Of a DNA stretch of 64,000 nucleotides, positions 43,527 through 52,587 are shown piece by piece (positions within the stretch are counted from its first letter, which is position 1; the number at the start of each line of letters is the position of its first letter). Location: positions 19,399 through 83,398 of the IMG/VR virus record IMGVR_UViG_3300050015_000481, one strand, 5' to 3'. The DNA is from a virus. Made by a program: the position numbers and the translations under genes. Under the pieces are notes generated by a model. The model made no database searches. It saw only the letters and a list, made by a program, of their open reading frames with translations, and had not been told where the DNA came from.

Positions 43527-43562
43527 ACGCAAAATTAAATAATTTTATCTAAGTTATGTAAT

Positions 43563-45020
43563 ATGGAAAGAAAACGAATTGAAAAAGCAGTAGAAATTAT
43601 CGATTATGCAATCAAAAATCAAATATCAGTTAAAGAGGCATCCAAACAATGCGGAATGGCTAATACGTATGTGAAAAACGTTAAAGCTCTCGTATATGAA
43701 TTATATTCAGAAGGTGAACTTGACAAAGAATTGTTCCAGTTATTCGATGAAGCATATAAACTCTATGTAGAGAATAAAGGTTTCGGGTATAAAGAAGATC
43801 AAATAACCGAAACAAAAAAACCCTCAGACATTCCATCTGATACATCAAACGAAAAAACCGAATTTAGTGTTAATGGTAACACAGCCACAATTGAGTGGAA
43901 AAGCGGTTCAAATTATCCCGCAGATCACATTAGAACACTTAAGCAATTACTTAAACTTGCAGAAGTAGATCAAAACCTTTGGGATGTCGCACAGTATACA
44001 GTAAATAAATGGGATGTTACTGCAGTTATTGATAAAATGCCCAGAACATTTCAGAATTTTCAGGTTAAAGCACGTCTGGATAAGAAACTCGCAGTTGTTA
44101 AAGAAAGAGCAATTGGCGAAATGTTTCTTGATATGGTGAAAAACTACAAAGCACCAGTACTTGAAATTAATCCAAAAATTAGTTCTGTTGAAGGAAAAGA
44201 GAGTAGTAATCTCTTCGAAGTAACAATTTTTGACCTGCACTTAGGCAAACTTGCATGGGGTGGTGAAACTGGCGAGAACTACGATACGAAGATTGCTCGT
44301 GAGAGATTTTTAACTACAATCAAAACACTTATAAAGAATGCCAGTGGATTTCAATACAATAGAATTCTTTTTCCAATCGGTAGTGACTTCTTCAACAGTG
44401 ATACCATATTCAATACAACAACCAAAGGTACTCCACAGGATGAAGACTTACGTTGGCAGAAAACATTCAATGTTGGTGTAAGACTTCTCATTGATGCAAT
44501 CAGCTTATTGAAACAAACGGGTGTACCAATTGACGTGGTGAATATCCCGGGTAATCATGACTTTGAACGTAGTTTTTATTTGGGTTCATACCTTGAAGCA
44601 TGGTTCAATCACGATTCTCAGGTGAGAATCAATAATGGTGCATCACCAAGAAAATATTATCGTTTTGGCAAGGTTCTTTTAGGACTGACCCACGGAAGCG
44701 AAGAAAAAGAGGGTTCATTACCATTGCTTATGGCAAGTGATATTGAATCAAAACCAATGTGGAGTGATACGGTATATCATGAATGGCATGTTGGTCATAT
44801 ACACAGAAAAAGAGACGTGAAATACGTAGTTCTTGATAAATCAAGAATGACTAATGAAGATTTAGGCGTTACCGTAAGGTATCTGTCAAGTCTGACAGGT
44901 ACGGAAGAATGGCATCACAAGAAAGGTTTTATTGGTTGTATTAAAGCAGGAGAAGGCTTTATATGGAACGATGAAGCAGGTCTGGTTGCACATTTAAATG
45001 CAAACTTAATAATAGATTAA
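43563..45020 (+). CDS. Calcineurin-like metallophosphoesterase with N-terminal helix-turn-helix
   Basis: This is a 485-residue protein. Residues 5-60 form a helix-turn-helix (VKEASKQCGMANTYVKNVKA). Residues about 218-470 are a metallophosphoesterase with all five motifs: FDLHLGK near 222, GSDFFNSD near 275, PGNHDF near 330, LTHG near 378 and GHIHRK near 410. It is larger than SbcD-type nucleases and carries its own DNA-binding part. Likely a DNA-acting phosphoesterase in recombination or repair. Driven by a host-type promoter and followed 4 bases later by a coiled-coil partner. Confidence 0.82.
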   Translation: MERKRIEKAVEIIDYAIKNQISVKEASKQCGMANTYVKNVKALVYELYSEGELDKELFQLFDEAYKLYVENKGFGYKEDQITETKKPSDIPSDTSNEKTEFSVNGNTATIEWKSGSNYPADHIRTLKQLLKLAEVDQNLWDVAQYTVNKWDVTAVIDKMPRTFQNFQVKARLDKKLAVVKERAIGEMFLDMVKNYKAPVLEINPKISSVEGKESSNLFEVTIFDLHLGKLAWGGETGENYDTKIARERFLTTIKTLIKNASGFQYNRILFPIGSDFFNSDTIFNTTTKGTPQDEDLRWQKTFNVGVRLLIDAISLLKQTGVPIDVVNIPGNHDFERSFYLGSYLEAWFNHDSQVRINNGASPRKYYRFGKVLLGLTHGSEEKEGSLPLLMASDIESKPMWSDTVYHEWHVGHIHRKRDVKYVVLDKSRMTNEDLGVTVRYLSSLTGTEEWHHKKGFIGCIKAGEGFIWNDEAGLVAHLNANLIID

Positions 45021-45024
45021 CAAT

Positions 45025-45576
45025 ATGACAGCACAAAAAGGAAAAAGTTTAGTAAAATTTGCGAAGGGTAAAGGAAAAGAAACTAAAATCCCAGCAAAAC
45101 CAAAGGTAGTAGCACCAGTTGAAAAACCGCTTACTCCTGAAGAAGAACGTGATATCAAAGCAAAAGAAACAGTGGCTTCCTTATTGGAAGGTGTTGATTT
45201 GACTTTGAAGAAAGACCCAGAACTTCTTGAAGTAGCACCAGAGGAAGCCGAAGATGAGGTTTCGAATGATGTAGATTGGCTACAAGAACAGGTTCAAAAA
45301 TTAGCTGAAGATAATGACAGACTGAAATCTGAAGCAGAAGTCGCAAAAGGTGATTATGCCAAAATTTACGATGCATATCAGCAACTTAAAGGCGGTGTAT
45401 CATTATCTGCTCCCGATGGAAATACTGAGGCAATAAGGTTAAAAGTAGTTCAGTTGTTTAATGAAATTCAAGCACAGCACCTTTCATTGAGACACAACTT
45501 TATTATTTATCCTGAAGCATTCTTAAACAGGTTAATAGTGTTCTTTCCATTCTTGGATAGAGAGAAAAGATACTAA
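45025..45576 (+). CDS. Coiled-coil hypothetical protein downstream of phosphoesterase
   Basis: This is a 183-residue protein with a basic N-terminal part (residues 1-35, Lys/Pro-rich), an acidic middle and a coiled coil near residues 85-120 (WLQEQVQKLAEDNDRLKSEA). The C-terminal 40 residues form an aromatic/Leu-rich helix pair (LRHNFIIYPEAFLNRLIVFF). It is co-transcribed with the phosphoesterase and terminated after its end. It may be a structural partner of that enzyme. Function unknown. Confidence 0.65.
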   Translation: MTAQKGKSLVKFAKGKGKETKIPAKPKVVAPVEKPLTPEEERDIKAKETVASLLEGVDLTLKKDPELLEVAPEEAEDEVSNDVDWLQEQVQKLAEDNDRLKSEAEVAKGDYAKIYDAYQQLKGGVSLSAPDGNTEAIRLKVVQLFNEIQAQHLSLRHNFIIYPEAFLNRLIVFFPFLDREKRY

Positions 45577-45595
45577 TTTGAATTAAAATAACGAA

Positions 45596-45630
45596 TTTGC
45601 TCTGAAACTGTTGTTTTGGAGCAAATTTTT
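45596..45630 (+). terminator. Terminator overlapping the next promoter
   Basis: AATTTGCTC pairs with GAGCAAATT around a 16-base loop, followed by T5. The primase promoter (TTG at 45611) lies inside its loop, so the two share sequence. Confidence 0.65.
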
Positions 45631-45641
45631 TTATATATTTG
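45611..45641 (+). promoter_or_regulatory. Bacteroidota-type promoter TTG-N20-TATATTTG
   Basis: TTG at 45611-45613 and TATATTTG at 45634-45641 with exactly 20 bases between, 24 bases before the primase start. Confidence 0.7.
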
Positions 45642-45665
45642 TCGTAATAATTATTGAATATATAA

Positions 45666-46745
45666 ATGAGTCATATTCGTGGTCAAGAGTTTCATGCTAT
45701 AATTGAGAATGTATTTGGGGATGTCCAGAATTTAATGCAATCTGAACAGATACAGGTTTGTTGTCCACATTGCCAAGAGCGTGAAGGTCTTAGCGAACCC
45801 GATGGTAAATTCAATCTGGAGATCAATACAGCCAGACGACAATTTCGTTGTTGGAAATGTGATGAACCACAATTCAGTGGGTCTCTGGGTAGACTGATCA
45901 GAACATTTGGCACACATGCTGATTACGAAATGTATAAAGCATATGCAGGTTCATTTGATGACTATGAGTTTGAAGAAGATGAAAAAGAATATGTTGCAGT
46001 AAAACTTCCAGAAGAAATGATATTATTTTCACAAATGGAGGTTGGCAATCTTGAGCATTTTGAAGCATATAATTATTTAGTTAATGAAAGAAAGATCAGC
46101 AGAGATATAATATTAAAATTTCGGCTTGGTTTTTGTACTACTGGAAAATATGCCAAAAGAATAATAGTACCGTCATACGATGCAAAAGGCGAGGTAAATT
46201 ATTTTGTTGGCAGAACTTATGACCCAAAAGAAAAGAAAAGAAAATATTTAAATCCTTTTGCTGATAAGGATAAAATTATTTTTAATGAGGGTCTTGTAAA
46301 TTGGGACTCTACTGTATACCTTGTTGAAGGTGCGTTTGAAGTGTTATCATTTCCTGTTAATATCATACCGATGTTAGGAAAGACATTATCAACCACATTA
46401 TTTATGAAACTGAAAGATTTAAAACCAGATGTTGTTGTATTGTTAGACCCTGACGCATATAAAAGTAGTATCGAACTGTATTATAAATTACATAATATCT
46501 ACATTGATTGCGAAGAAAGGGTACGATTAGTTAAATTACCCACAATGGATGATTTGGATGAACTCAGAAGACATGAAGGTCAGGATGCTGTAATAAAAGC
46601 ATTGCGTACCGCAAGGGGTTTAACTGTCGATGATTACTTTATTAATAAGTTGCAGAAACCCTATGATAGAAAAGGATACGGAAGACGTGATGTTGATTCA
46701 AAATATTTTGAATGGAGATCGGGTAGCACAAGAAACGTTTTATAA
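45666..46745 (+). CDS. DnaG-type DNA primase
   Basis: This is a 359-residue primase. The N-terminal zinc module has CCPHC near residues 31-35 and CWKC near 61-64. The Toprim part contains the Glu motif YLVEGAFEVL near 218 and the acidic motif VVLLDPDAYKS near 258. A basic C-terminal tail follows. No helicase domain is fused, as in T4 gp61 instead of T7 gp4. Its 3' end overlaps the sigma-factor gene by about 80 bases. Driven by the host-type promoter at 45611. Confidence 0.87.
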   Translation: MSHIRGQEFHAIIENVFGDVQNLMQSEQIQVCCPHCQEREGLSEPDGKFNLEINTARRQFRCWKCDEPQFSGSLGRLIRTFGTHADYEMYKAYAGSFDDYEFEEDEKEYVAVKLPEEMILFSQMEVGNLEHFEAYNYLVNERKISRDIILKFRLGFCTTGKYAKRIIVPSYDAKGEVNYFVGRTYDPKEKKRKYLNPFADKDKIIFNEGLVNWDSTVYLVEGAFEVLSFPVNIIPMLGKTLSTTLFMKLKDLKPDVVVLLDPDAYKSSIELYYKLHNIYIDCEERVRLVKLPTMDDLDELRRHEGQDAVIKALRTARGLTVDDYFINKLQKPYDRKGYGRRDVDSKYFEWRSGSTRNVL

Positions 46746-47313
46746 AAAATACGAAAAAATAATTAGAGATTTTATACGAAGCAAATTTCCACCATTAAAA
46801 CATCAAGACGATCTTGATGATTGTGTGCAAATGATCTTAATTCAAGTCTTTGAACATCTTAAAACATATGATCAGGAAAAATCCAGTGTGAAAACATGGG
46901 TATTAGCTATCACTAAACACTTCATGATTAGTGAATCAAGAAAGCCAGTCTCAATGTTTAATAACTGCACAATATCACTGAGTAATAATTCTGGTCAGAA
47001 TCTCGTATTCAACGGTGAATCTACAGTGTGGGCTAATGGTGGTGTTGTGACCTCAACAGGTATTGATGGCTCTGCAGTAATAGGTAATTCATCATTTAGT
47101 TGTAGTGGGATGGATTTTGAGAACTGTAATTCCGTATCATATATTTCCTCGCAACTTTCACCTGAAGACTTTAGTTTGTTGAATATGAAGTATATTCAAG
47201 GCTATGATTATAATGAAATTGCACAAGAATTTAATCTCACCAGCAGTACAATCAGCAACAAAATAAATTACATAAAAAGCAAAATCAAAAAGAATAATAA
47301 GGAAGAAATATAA
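46663..47313 (+). CDS. ECF-like RNA polymerase sigma factor
   Basis: This protein of about 216 residues has sigma-70 regions 2 and 4. Region 2 (residues about 10-90) includes MLIQNILNGDRVAQETFYKKY, DDLDDCVQMILIQVFEHL and SVKTWVLAITKHFMI. Region 4 (about 158-210) reads LSPEDFSLLNMKYIQGYDY and a helix-turn-helix EIAQEFNLTSSTISNKINYI. A ~65-residue Asn/Ser/Gly-rich linker between them is longer than in usual ECF factors. The start is set at 46663; 46690 is an alternative. It overlaps the primase in another frame, so it is read from the same early transcript. Likely directs host polymerase to phage promoters. Confidence 0.82.
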   Translation: MIEKDTEDVMLIQNILNGDRVAQETFYKKYEKIIRDFIRSKFPPLKHQDDLDDCVQMILIQVFEHLKTYDQEKSSVKTWVLAITKHFMISESRKPVSMFNNCTISLSNNSGQNLVFNGESTVWANGGVVTSTGIDGSAVIGNSSFSCSGMDFENCNSVSYISSQLSPEDFSLLNMKYIQGYDYNEIAQEFNLTSSTISNKINYIKSKIKKNNKEEI

Positions 47314-47318
47314 AACCC

Positions 47319-47349
47319 TTGCATTTAACGTGTAAGATCGATATATTTG
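47319..47349 (+). promoter_or_regulatory. Bacteroidota-type promoter TTG-N20-TATATTTG
   Basis: TTG at 47319-47321 and TATATTTG at 47342-47349 with exactly 20 bases between, 15 bases before the Mre11-Rad50 start. Confidence 0.72.
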
Positions 47350-47364
47350 TAAAAATTTTTATTA

Positions 47365-50300
47365 ATGATAGAAAAAATAGCACACCTTGGTGACATTCAT
47401 ATCCGTAAAACACCCACCCGCAATGAAGAATATCAATTAGTATTCGACAGACTAATAAAATCATTAGAAGTATATAAACCTGATAGGATTGTAATCGTTG
47501 GTGATTTAAATCACGATTACATTGATATACAGGGCGAACACCTAATTTTGGCAAGCGAATTTCTTAATTCATTAAGTAAAATAGCACCTGTACGTATAAC
47601 CAGAGGTAATCATGATTGCAGAAAAAAGAATCTAAATAGGACTGATAGTATTAAAGCAATTGTGGAAACCCTGCATAATCCAAACGTTAAATATTATGAT
47701 GAAACGGGATTCTATTATGATGAAAATATTGCATGGGCAGTTTGGCATCATGGTGAATCAAAGAACAATCCTTGGAAAACTAAAGTTGGAAAAGAAAATT
47801 TAAGAATTAAAGAAGAAGGAACTGAAAAAATTACAATTGATTTATTTCATGACCCCGTTAGTGGCTGTAAATCCACAACAGGCTTTGAAATGAAAAGTAA
47901 GTCATATTACAAGATCGGTGATTTTAAAGGCGATTATTCTTTCTTTGGCGACATTCATAAAATGCAGTTCTTAGATAAGAAGCATACAAAAGCATATTGT
48001 GGGTCACTCATAGCACAGGATGTTTCGGAAGGTGATGATAACTTTCATGGCTTTCTACTTTGGAACATAAAGGATGGTTCTGTTGAAGAAATCCAGATAC
48101 CAAACGACTGGTCATATAAAAATATTTTAATTTCACAATACACCGACTTTGATGATCTGGATTTTGAAATTCAGAATCCCACAGATCATATGAAAATCAG
48201 ATTCATCTGGAACACCTTGCCACAAACAAGAACAAAAGAGGCTGAAAGGAAATTAGCTGAATATGTCAAAGGTAAATATCCTAAAGACAGTATTCAAACA
48301 ATCTCACAAGCAAATAATTTTATTGAAACCGACAAGATTGATATAAATGAAAATGTTACATTGGAAAATATTAGTGACAAAGGTGTTCAACACGAAATAT
48401 TTAAAGAATACCTTAGTAAAATAGGTATTGAGGATAAAGTCATTACTGATGTTATTGCTCTGGATGAAGAAATTCTCAAAGAGATTGAGATCACCGATGA
48501 TCAGAGCATTGAATGGAATGTCGTGAAGTTTGGTGGTAAGAATTTCATGTCATATGAAACTCTGGATATCGACTGGCGTGATAAAGATGGATTATTTCAG
48601 ATTGTCGGTGAAAACACCGCAGGAAAAACGACCATCATGAAGATTTTAACCTATATTCTCTTTGGCAAAGCATTGGAAACCGAAACACGTGTTAAATATG
48701 GTGACATGCGTTTTGTTAATAACAGGAATGGTGCAAAAAGTTGTGAAGCATACCTTATTATTGAAGCTAATGGTGAGTATTTTGGAATCAAAAAGAAAAC
48801 CGAAATAACCAGAACCAAAGGTGGTGAAATTAATGGTGCTCCAACTACATTAAGTTATTTTGCATTATCGAATCCTGATGAAGAAATGGATGACAATACT
48901 TCATTGGAAAAACTCGATGAAGATCGTAGGGCAAAAACACAGCAGAAAATCGAAGCAATTATTGGCTCATATGATAACTTCATGCGAATTGTAATGACTA
49001 CCAGTGATACGCTTAATAGAATACTATCAAATGATATGGCGATCTTTATTGATTCACTGCTCTTTGATAGTGGCTTGGATATCTTCGACAAGAAACTCGA
49101 AGGCTGGAAGATCGTTAATAAGCGTATCAATGAAAAAAGTAGAATAACTTGTGATGTTGATGGTGTGACTTTACAGAATACCGTACTGAGACAGGAAATT
49201 CAAACACTTGAAAATGAAGTTGTGAATATTGAAGACGTTATATTACCAGACATACAAAAGAGAATTCTCACTGGTAGGAAGTACGTGGAAGACCTCACAA
49301 AGAAATTATTCAAAATAGACCCTGAAATCTACACGCTAAACACCGAAGACACAAATGAAGAGATTACCACTCATGAATTGTCTATAGATGATCTAAACGC
49401 ACGAGAAGCAGTTTTAAAGCAAAGCATAATTCCGTTGAAACAAAGCTATGATGTAGATAGGCTTAATGTGCTCATTCAAAAGAAAGATAGTCATAAAATT
49501 GTTGAGTACAATAAAAAATTACAAGTTAAAGCATTGGAACAAATTGTTCGTGATGAAGAGCATGCGATTGAAATCATTAATGGCGATATCTTCAGAGCAA
49601 AACAAAAGGGTGCTGATTATAAAAAACAAATTCAGGAACTAAAGGAAAGCAAAACCTGTAGTCAATGTGGACAATTATTAACTGCAGAACATCAGGTACA
49701 TATAACTGAAAAGATCAAATCAATAGAAGCACTCATGTTTCCTCTTGGTACAGACATTAAAAAATGGGATGGTGAAGATAAAAAAGTTCATCTGGATAAA
49801 ATTATAGAAAAAAAGGGTGAAATTGGTCACATTAGGGTTGACATTGAAGCTCATTCCCTTGAAATGGAAGACATTCTTAAAGAAATTGGTACAATTACAA
49901 ATGAAAAGAATGATGTTGAAAAACGTGCACAGCTTCAAGCAGAATTAGATCAAATTCCTACAAAAATTCTTAATGAAGAACTGCAGATCACCATACTTCA
50001 ACAAAAAATTGATAACTACGATAACTCATTACTTCAAATTGAAGAGAATCAGAATATTGAAAAGGGTATTGCAGCAGCTAAAGTAAAAATAACTACACTC
50101 GAAACCGAAGAAAGTAATGAAAAGGAACTAATCTTAATTAAAAAGACCAGTATTGGTGACAAGGAATTGAAGATTAGAACTTCTGAACAACTTATAAAGG
50201 ATTTCAAAGCACAAGAATATCGTGATTTGGTTATGGGACTTTATAAGAAGTGTGTTCATAGGGATGGCATACCAAGACAGATGCTTGCCAATTATATTTT

Positions 50301-50703
50301 ACCTAAGATTAATATAACATTGGAAAAGATACTGGCAGTTGCACCGTTTAAGGTTTGGCTTGACCCAGATGATCTACGTCCTAAATTAGCATATAATAAC
50401 AGACCAACCTCTGTAATTGATTGTATAAGTGCCAGTGGTAAGGAAAGAACATTCTCCAGTATTGTATTGAAGTTTGCATTGAATCAAATCAACGTTAAAG
50501 CCAAACCATCAATATTCTTATTGGATGAAATCATGGGTAAACTACTCAATGATAGCGTTGAGGAATTTATTGAAATACTTCAGTTGATAAAAGGTGGTAT
50601 GAAGAAAGTATTAGTTATCGAACCTAAAGAAGAAATTAACCCTGACTATCTGATTAAGGTGGAGTTAGATGATAACGGCATATCCTCATTAGTTCTGGAA
50701 TAA
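47365..50703 (+). CDS. Fused Mre11-Rad50 (SbcD-SbcC / gp47-gp46-like) recombination nuclease
   Basis: This 1112-residue chain unites both subunits of the Mre11-Rad50 complex. Residues 1-340 are the Mre11-like nuclease: D10/H12 in LGDIHIRK, GDLNHD near 46-51, GNHD at 81-84, WHHGES and FGDIHKM. Residues about 390-1112 are the Rad50-like ABC ATPase: Walker A GENTAGKTT at 415-423, coiled coils, zinc hook C765-S-Q-C768, signature SASGKE near 1022, and Walker B FLLDEIMG with D1054/E1055. T4 encodes these as adjacent genes 47 and 46 in the same order. Functions in DNA-end processing and recombination-dependent replication. Confidence 0.92.
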   Translation: MIEKIAHLGDIHIRKTPTRNEEYQLVFDRLIKSLEVYKPDRIVIVGDLNHDYIDIQGEHLILASEFLNSLSKIAPVRITRGNHDCRKKNLNRTDSIKAIVETLHNPNVKYYDETGFYYDENIAWAVWHHGESKNNPWKTKVGKENLRIKEEGTEKITIDLFHDPVSGCKSTTGFEMKSKSYYKIGDFKGDYSFFGDIHKMQFLDKKHTKAYCGSLIAQDVSEGDDNFHGFLLWNIKDGSVEEIQIPNDWSYKNILISQYTDFDDLDFEIQNPTDHMKIRFIWNTLPQTRTKEAERKLAEYVKGKYPKDSIQTISQANNFIETDKIDINENVTLENISDKGVQHEIFKEYLSKIGIEDKVITDVIALDEEILKEIEITDDQSIEWNVVKFGGKNFMSYETLDIDWRDKDGLFQIVGENTAGKTTIMKILTYILFGKALETETRVKYGDMRFVNNRNGAKSCEAYLIIEANGEYFGIKKKTEITRTKGGEINGAPTTLSYFALSNPDEEMDDNTSLEKLDEDRRAKTQQKIEAIIGSYDNFMRIVMTTSDTLNRILSNDMAIFIDSLLFDSGLDIFDKKLEGWKIVNKRINEKSRITCDVDGVTLQNTVLRQEIQTLENEVVNIEDVILPDIQKRILTGRKYVEDLTKKLFKIDPEIYTLNTEDTNEEITTHELSIDDLNAREAVLKQSIIPLKQSYDVDRLNVLIQKKDSHKIVEYNKKLQVKALEQIVRDEEHAIEIINGDIFRAKQKGADYKKQIQELKESKTCSQCGQLLTAEHQVHITEKIKSIEALMFPLGTDIKKWDGEDKKVHLDKIIEKKGEIGHIRVDIEAHSLEMEDILKEIGTITNEKNDVEKRAQLQAELDQIPTKILNEELQITILQQKIDNYDNSLLQIEENQNIEKGIAAAKVKITTLETEESNEKELILIKKTSIGDKELKIRTSEQLIKDFKAQEYRDLVMGLYKKCVHRDGIPRQMLANYILPKINITLEKILAVAPFKVWLDPDDLRPKLAYNNRPTSVIDCISASGKERTFSSIVLKFALNQINVKAKPSIFLLDEIMGKLLNDSVEEFIEILQLIKGGMKKVLVIEPKEEINPDYLIKVELDDNGISSLVLE

Positions 50704-50717
50704 ATTATAGTTTTTTA

Positions 50718-50726
50718 CTATTTATT
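50718..50726 (+). promoter_or_regulatory. GTATTTATW-like motif (first base C)
   Basis: CTATTTATT lies 14 bases before the start at 50741. It deviates from the family in the first position, so its activity is less certain. Confidence 0.4.
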
Positions 50727-50740
50727 GGTAAAGCATTGAT

Positions 50741-51892
50741 ATGGATTTAAAAAAGTATGATGAGTTAAAAAAGAAAATTAATACGAAGGATTTCGAAGGC
50801 AATAACAAGGCACTGGATAAATGGTGGTTTGGCTTCTCATTCGTGGGGAACATTGGCTCGATTTTCTTTTCGTATTTTTTACTGTATCCTGCACTGTTAA
50901 AAGCAATAAGTATTAATTTGGTTTCGGGTTTTTGGGGAACAGCATTGGCATTTATATTTACAATTGTTTTTCTTGCGATCTTTGAAATTATTAAAAGATA
51001 TCTATTCAGAAACTTCAGTAGTGATTATGTTGCAAGTAACAAGAAGCTAACCAAACCAATTATGGGTTGGCTCATTGCTTCAGTTGCAATAGTCATTTTG
51101 AGTTTTTATCTTTCAGTCGTGGGTTCAAGAAATCTTGCAAGCACCAGCACAATAAAAAATGATATTGCCATCACACAGGTTGATGTACAAAAGGATAGTT
51201 TGGCTGTTCAATATGAAAGAAAGAAAAGAACATACGAAGCAGATAATCAGGCGTTACGTGTTGTTAATAACAATCTAAGGCAGAATATAGCCCAAACACC
51301 TGTTGGTTGGATGTCAATACGTAGGGATTATCAGTCAAGCATTGATAAGAATGTCGAAATAATTAAAGGCAATCAAAATGAGATAAACAGCATCGATCAA
51401 CAACTTAAATTGAGAGTCGATGAATTAAAATCGGGTTTAAATGGTACAATTAGTGGAAATGCGACAGAAGATAGTAGAAATATAATTTTATTTATTATCA
51501 TTGCAGTATTTTCTGAATTAATAATTATTAGTGGTATATATTTCAGAGAATGGTATGAACATACGCTTTACGTTCTTAATCAACAAAAGTATGATAAAAT
51601 ACATCAGAGAAAAGATAGATATCGTGCATTACTGACCTTTGTTTATAGTGACGGTAAGCTAACTACTGGTGATAAAGTTATTAGTGGATTGGATTTAAAA
51701 GCAATTGTTGCAGAGAAGACCGCCATACAAAATTCCAATAAATTTGTTGATGAATTTTTAAAGGATATGGATAATTTGGGTGTATTTACGACTGTTGGTA
51801 AAAGAAGATCAATAGGCTTAACATATAATGAAGCAGTGAATATTGTTGAAAACTATGATGACGCATTTAGAGTATTAGAAAATATGAAATAA
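50741..51892 (+). CDS. Integral membrane protein with central coiled coil
   Basis: This is a 383-residue protein. Hydrophobic segments occur at about residues 28-50 (FSFVGNIGSIFFSYFLLY), 60-85 (FWGTALAFIFTIVFLAIFEI), 103-125 (PIMGWLIASVAIVILSFYLS) and 245-265 (NIILFIIIAVFSELIIISGI). Between the third and fourth lies a ~110-residue coiled coil, and the last 115 residues are a soluble helical domain. The topology resembles host and prophage membrane sensors. Function unknown; it may modify the host envelope during replication or act in exclusion of other phages. Confidence 0.65.
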   Translation: MDLKKYDELKKKINTKDFEGNNKALDKWWFGFSFVGNIGSIFFSYFLLYPALLKAISINLVSGFWGTALAFIFTIVFLAIFEIIKRYLFRNFSSDYVASNKKLTKPIMGWLIASVAIVILSFYLSVVGSRNLASTSTIKNDIAITQVDVQKDSLAVQYERKKRTYEADNQALRVVNNNLRQNIAQTPVGWMSIRRDYQSSIDKNVEIIKGNQNEINSIDQQLKLRVDELKSGLNGTISGNATEDSRNIILFIIIAVFSELIIISGIYFREWYEHTLYVLNQQKYDKIHQRKDRYRALLTFVYSDGKLTTGDKVISGLDLKAIVAEKTAIQNSNKFVDEFLKDMDNLGVFTTVGKRRSIGLTYNEAVNIVENYDDAFRVLENMK

Positions 51893-51894
51893 TT

Positions 51895-52104
51895 ATGGCA
51901 CAATTAACAAAAGAACAACAGAAGCAATATGCCGAAGATCATGAAAAGGCAGAACTTATAAAATCAGCATTAAAAATTGTTGATAAATTAAGCGACATGG
52001 ATGCAGACGACATCTTTGCTGAAGATGACGAAAGAGAGAAACTGGAAGACTTAATAGAAAAAGCAAAAAAATTGAAGAAAAACAGATTGTGGAAATTAAA
52101 TTAA
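51895..52104 (+). CDS. Small acidic helical protein
   Basis: This 69-residue helical protein is rich in Glu, Asp and Lys (KIVDKLSDMDADDIFAEDD), with a basic C-terminus. It is 2 bases after the membrane protein gene and 6 bases before the dCMP deaminase, so it is clearly within the operon. No known family. Confidence 0.6.
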   Translation: MAQLTKEQQKQYAEDHEKAELIKSALKIVDKLSDMDADDIFAEDDEREKLEDLIEKAKKLKKNRLWKLN

Positions 52105-52110
52105 AACATT

Positions 52111-52587
52111 ATGAGTGAAAAAAGTTTGGAATTAAAAATGATGGAACATGCCGACTACATAGCTGGTTGGAGTAAAGACCGTAGTACCGTTGTTGGTGCA
52201 ACAATAGTAAGAGGAAAAAACCCTATCTCAATGGGTGTGAATGGTTTCCCAAGTGGTTGTGATGACAGCAAGCCTGAGAGACACGAAAGACCGTTGAAGT
52301 ATGATTGGGTACTTCATGCCGAAGAAAATGCAATCATTAATGCAGCCAAGTATGGTCAAGCTACCAATGGTGCTGATATGTACGTAAACTGGTTTCCTTG
52401 CGCCAGATGCGCAGGTATGATTGTTCAAGCAGGTATTAAAAGGTTATTTTGTGATAAAGAACCTGATTTTGAGAATGTGCAATTCGGTGCAGGTTTCAAA
52501 TTAGCAATTGAGAAATTAACCGAAGGTGGAGTAGAAATAATATATATGAATTTTGAAGCTCATAGAAATGCTAAAGATAGACATTGA
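52111..52587 (+). CDS. Deoxycytidylate (dCMP) deaminase
   Basis: This 158-residue zinc enzyme converts dCMP to dUMP for thymidylate supply. The zinc site is complete: H69-A-E71 in LHAEENAIINAA and the P-C-x-x-C pair C97/C100 in PCARCAGMIVQAGIKRL. The N-terminus (AGWSKDRSTVVGATIV) contains the usual SKDRST substrate-binding segment. Length is normal for the T4 gpcd/ComEB family. It lies in the nucleotide/DNA-metabolism operon and overlaps the amidase-like gene by 20 bases. Confidence 0.92.
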   Translation: MSEKSLELKMMEHADYIAGWSKDRSTVVGATIVRGKNPISMGVNGFPSGCDDSKPERHERPLKYDWVLHAEENAIINAAKYGQATNGADMYVNWFPCARCAGMIVQAGIKRLFCDKEPDFENVQFGAGFKLAIEKLTEGGVEIIYMNFEAHRNAKDRH

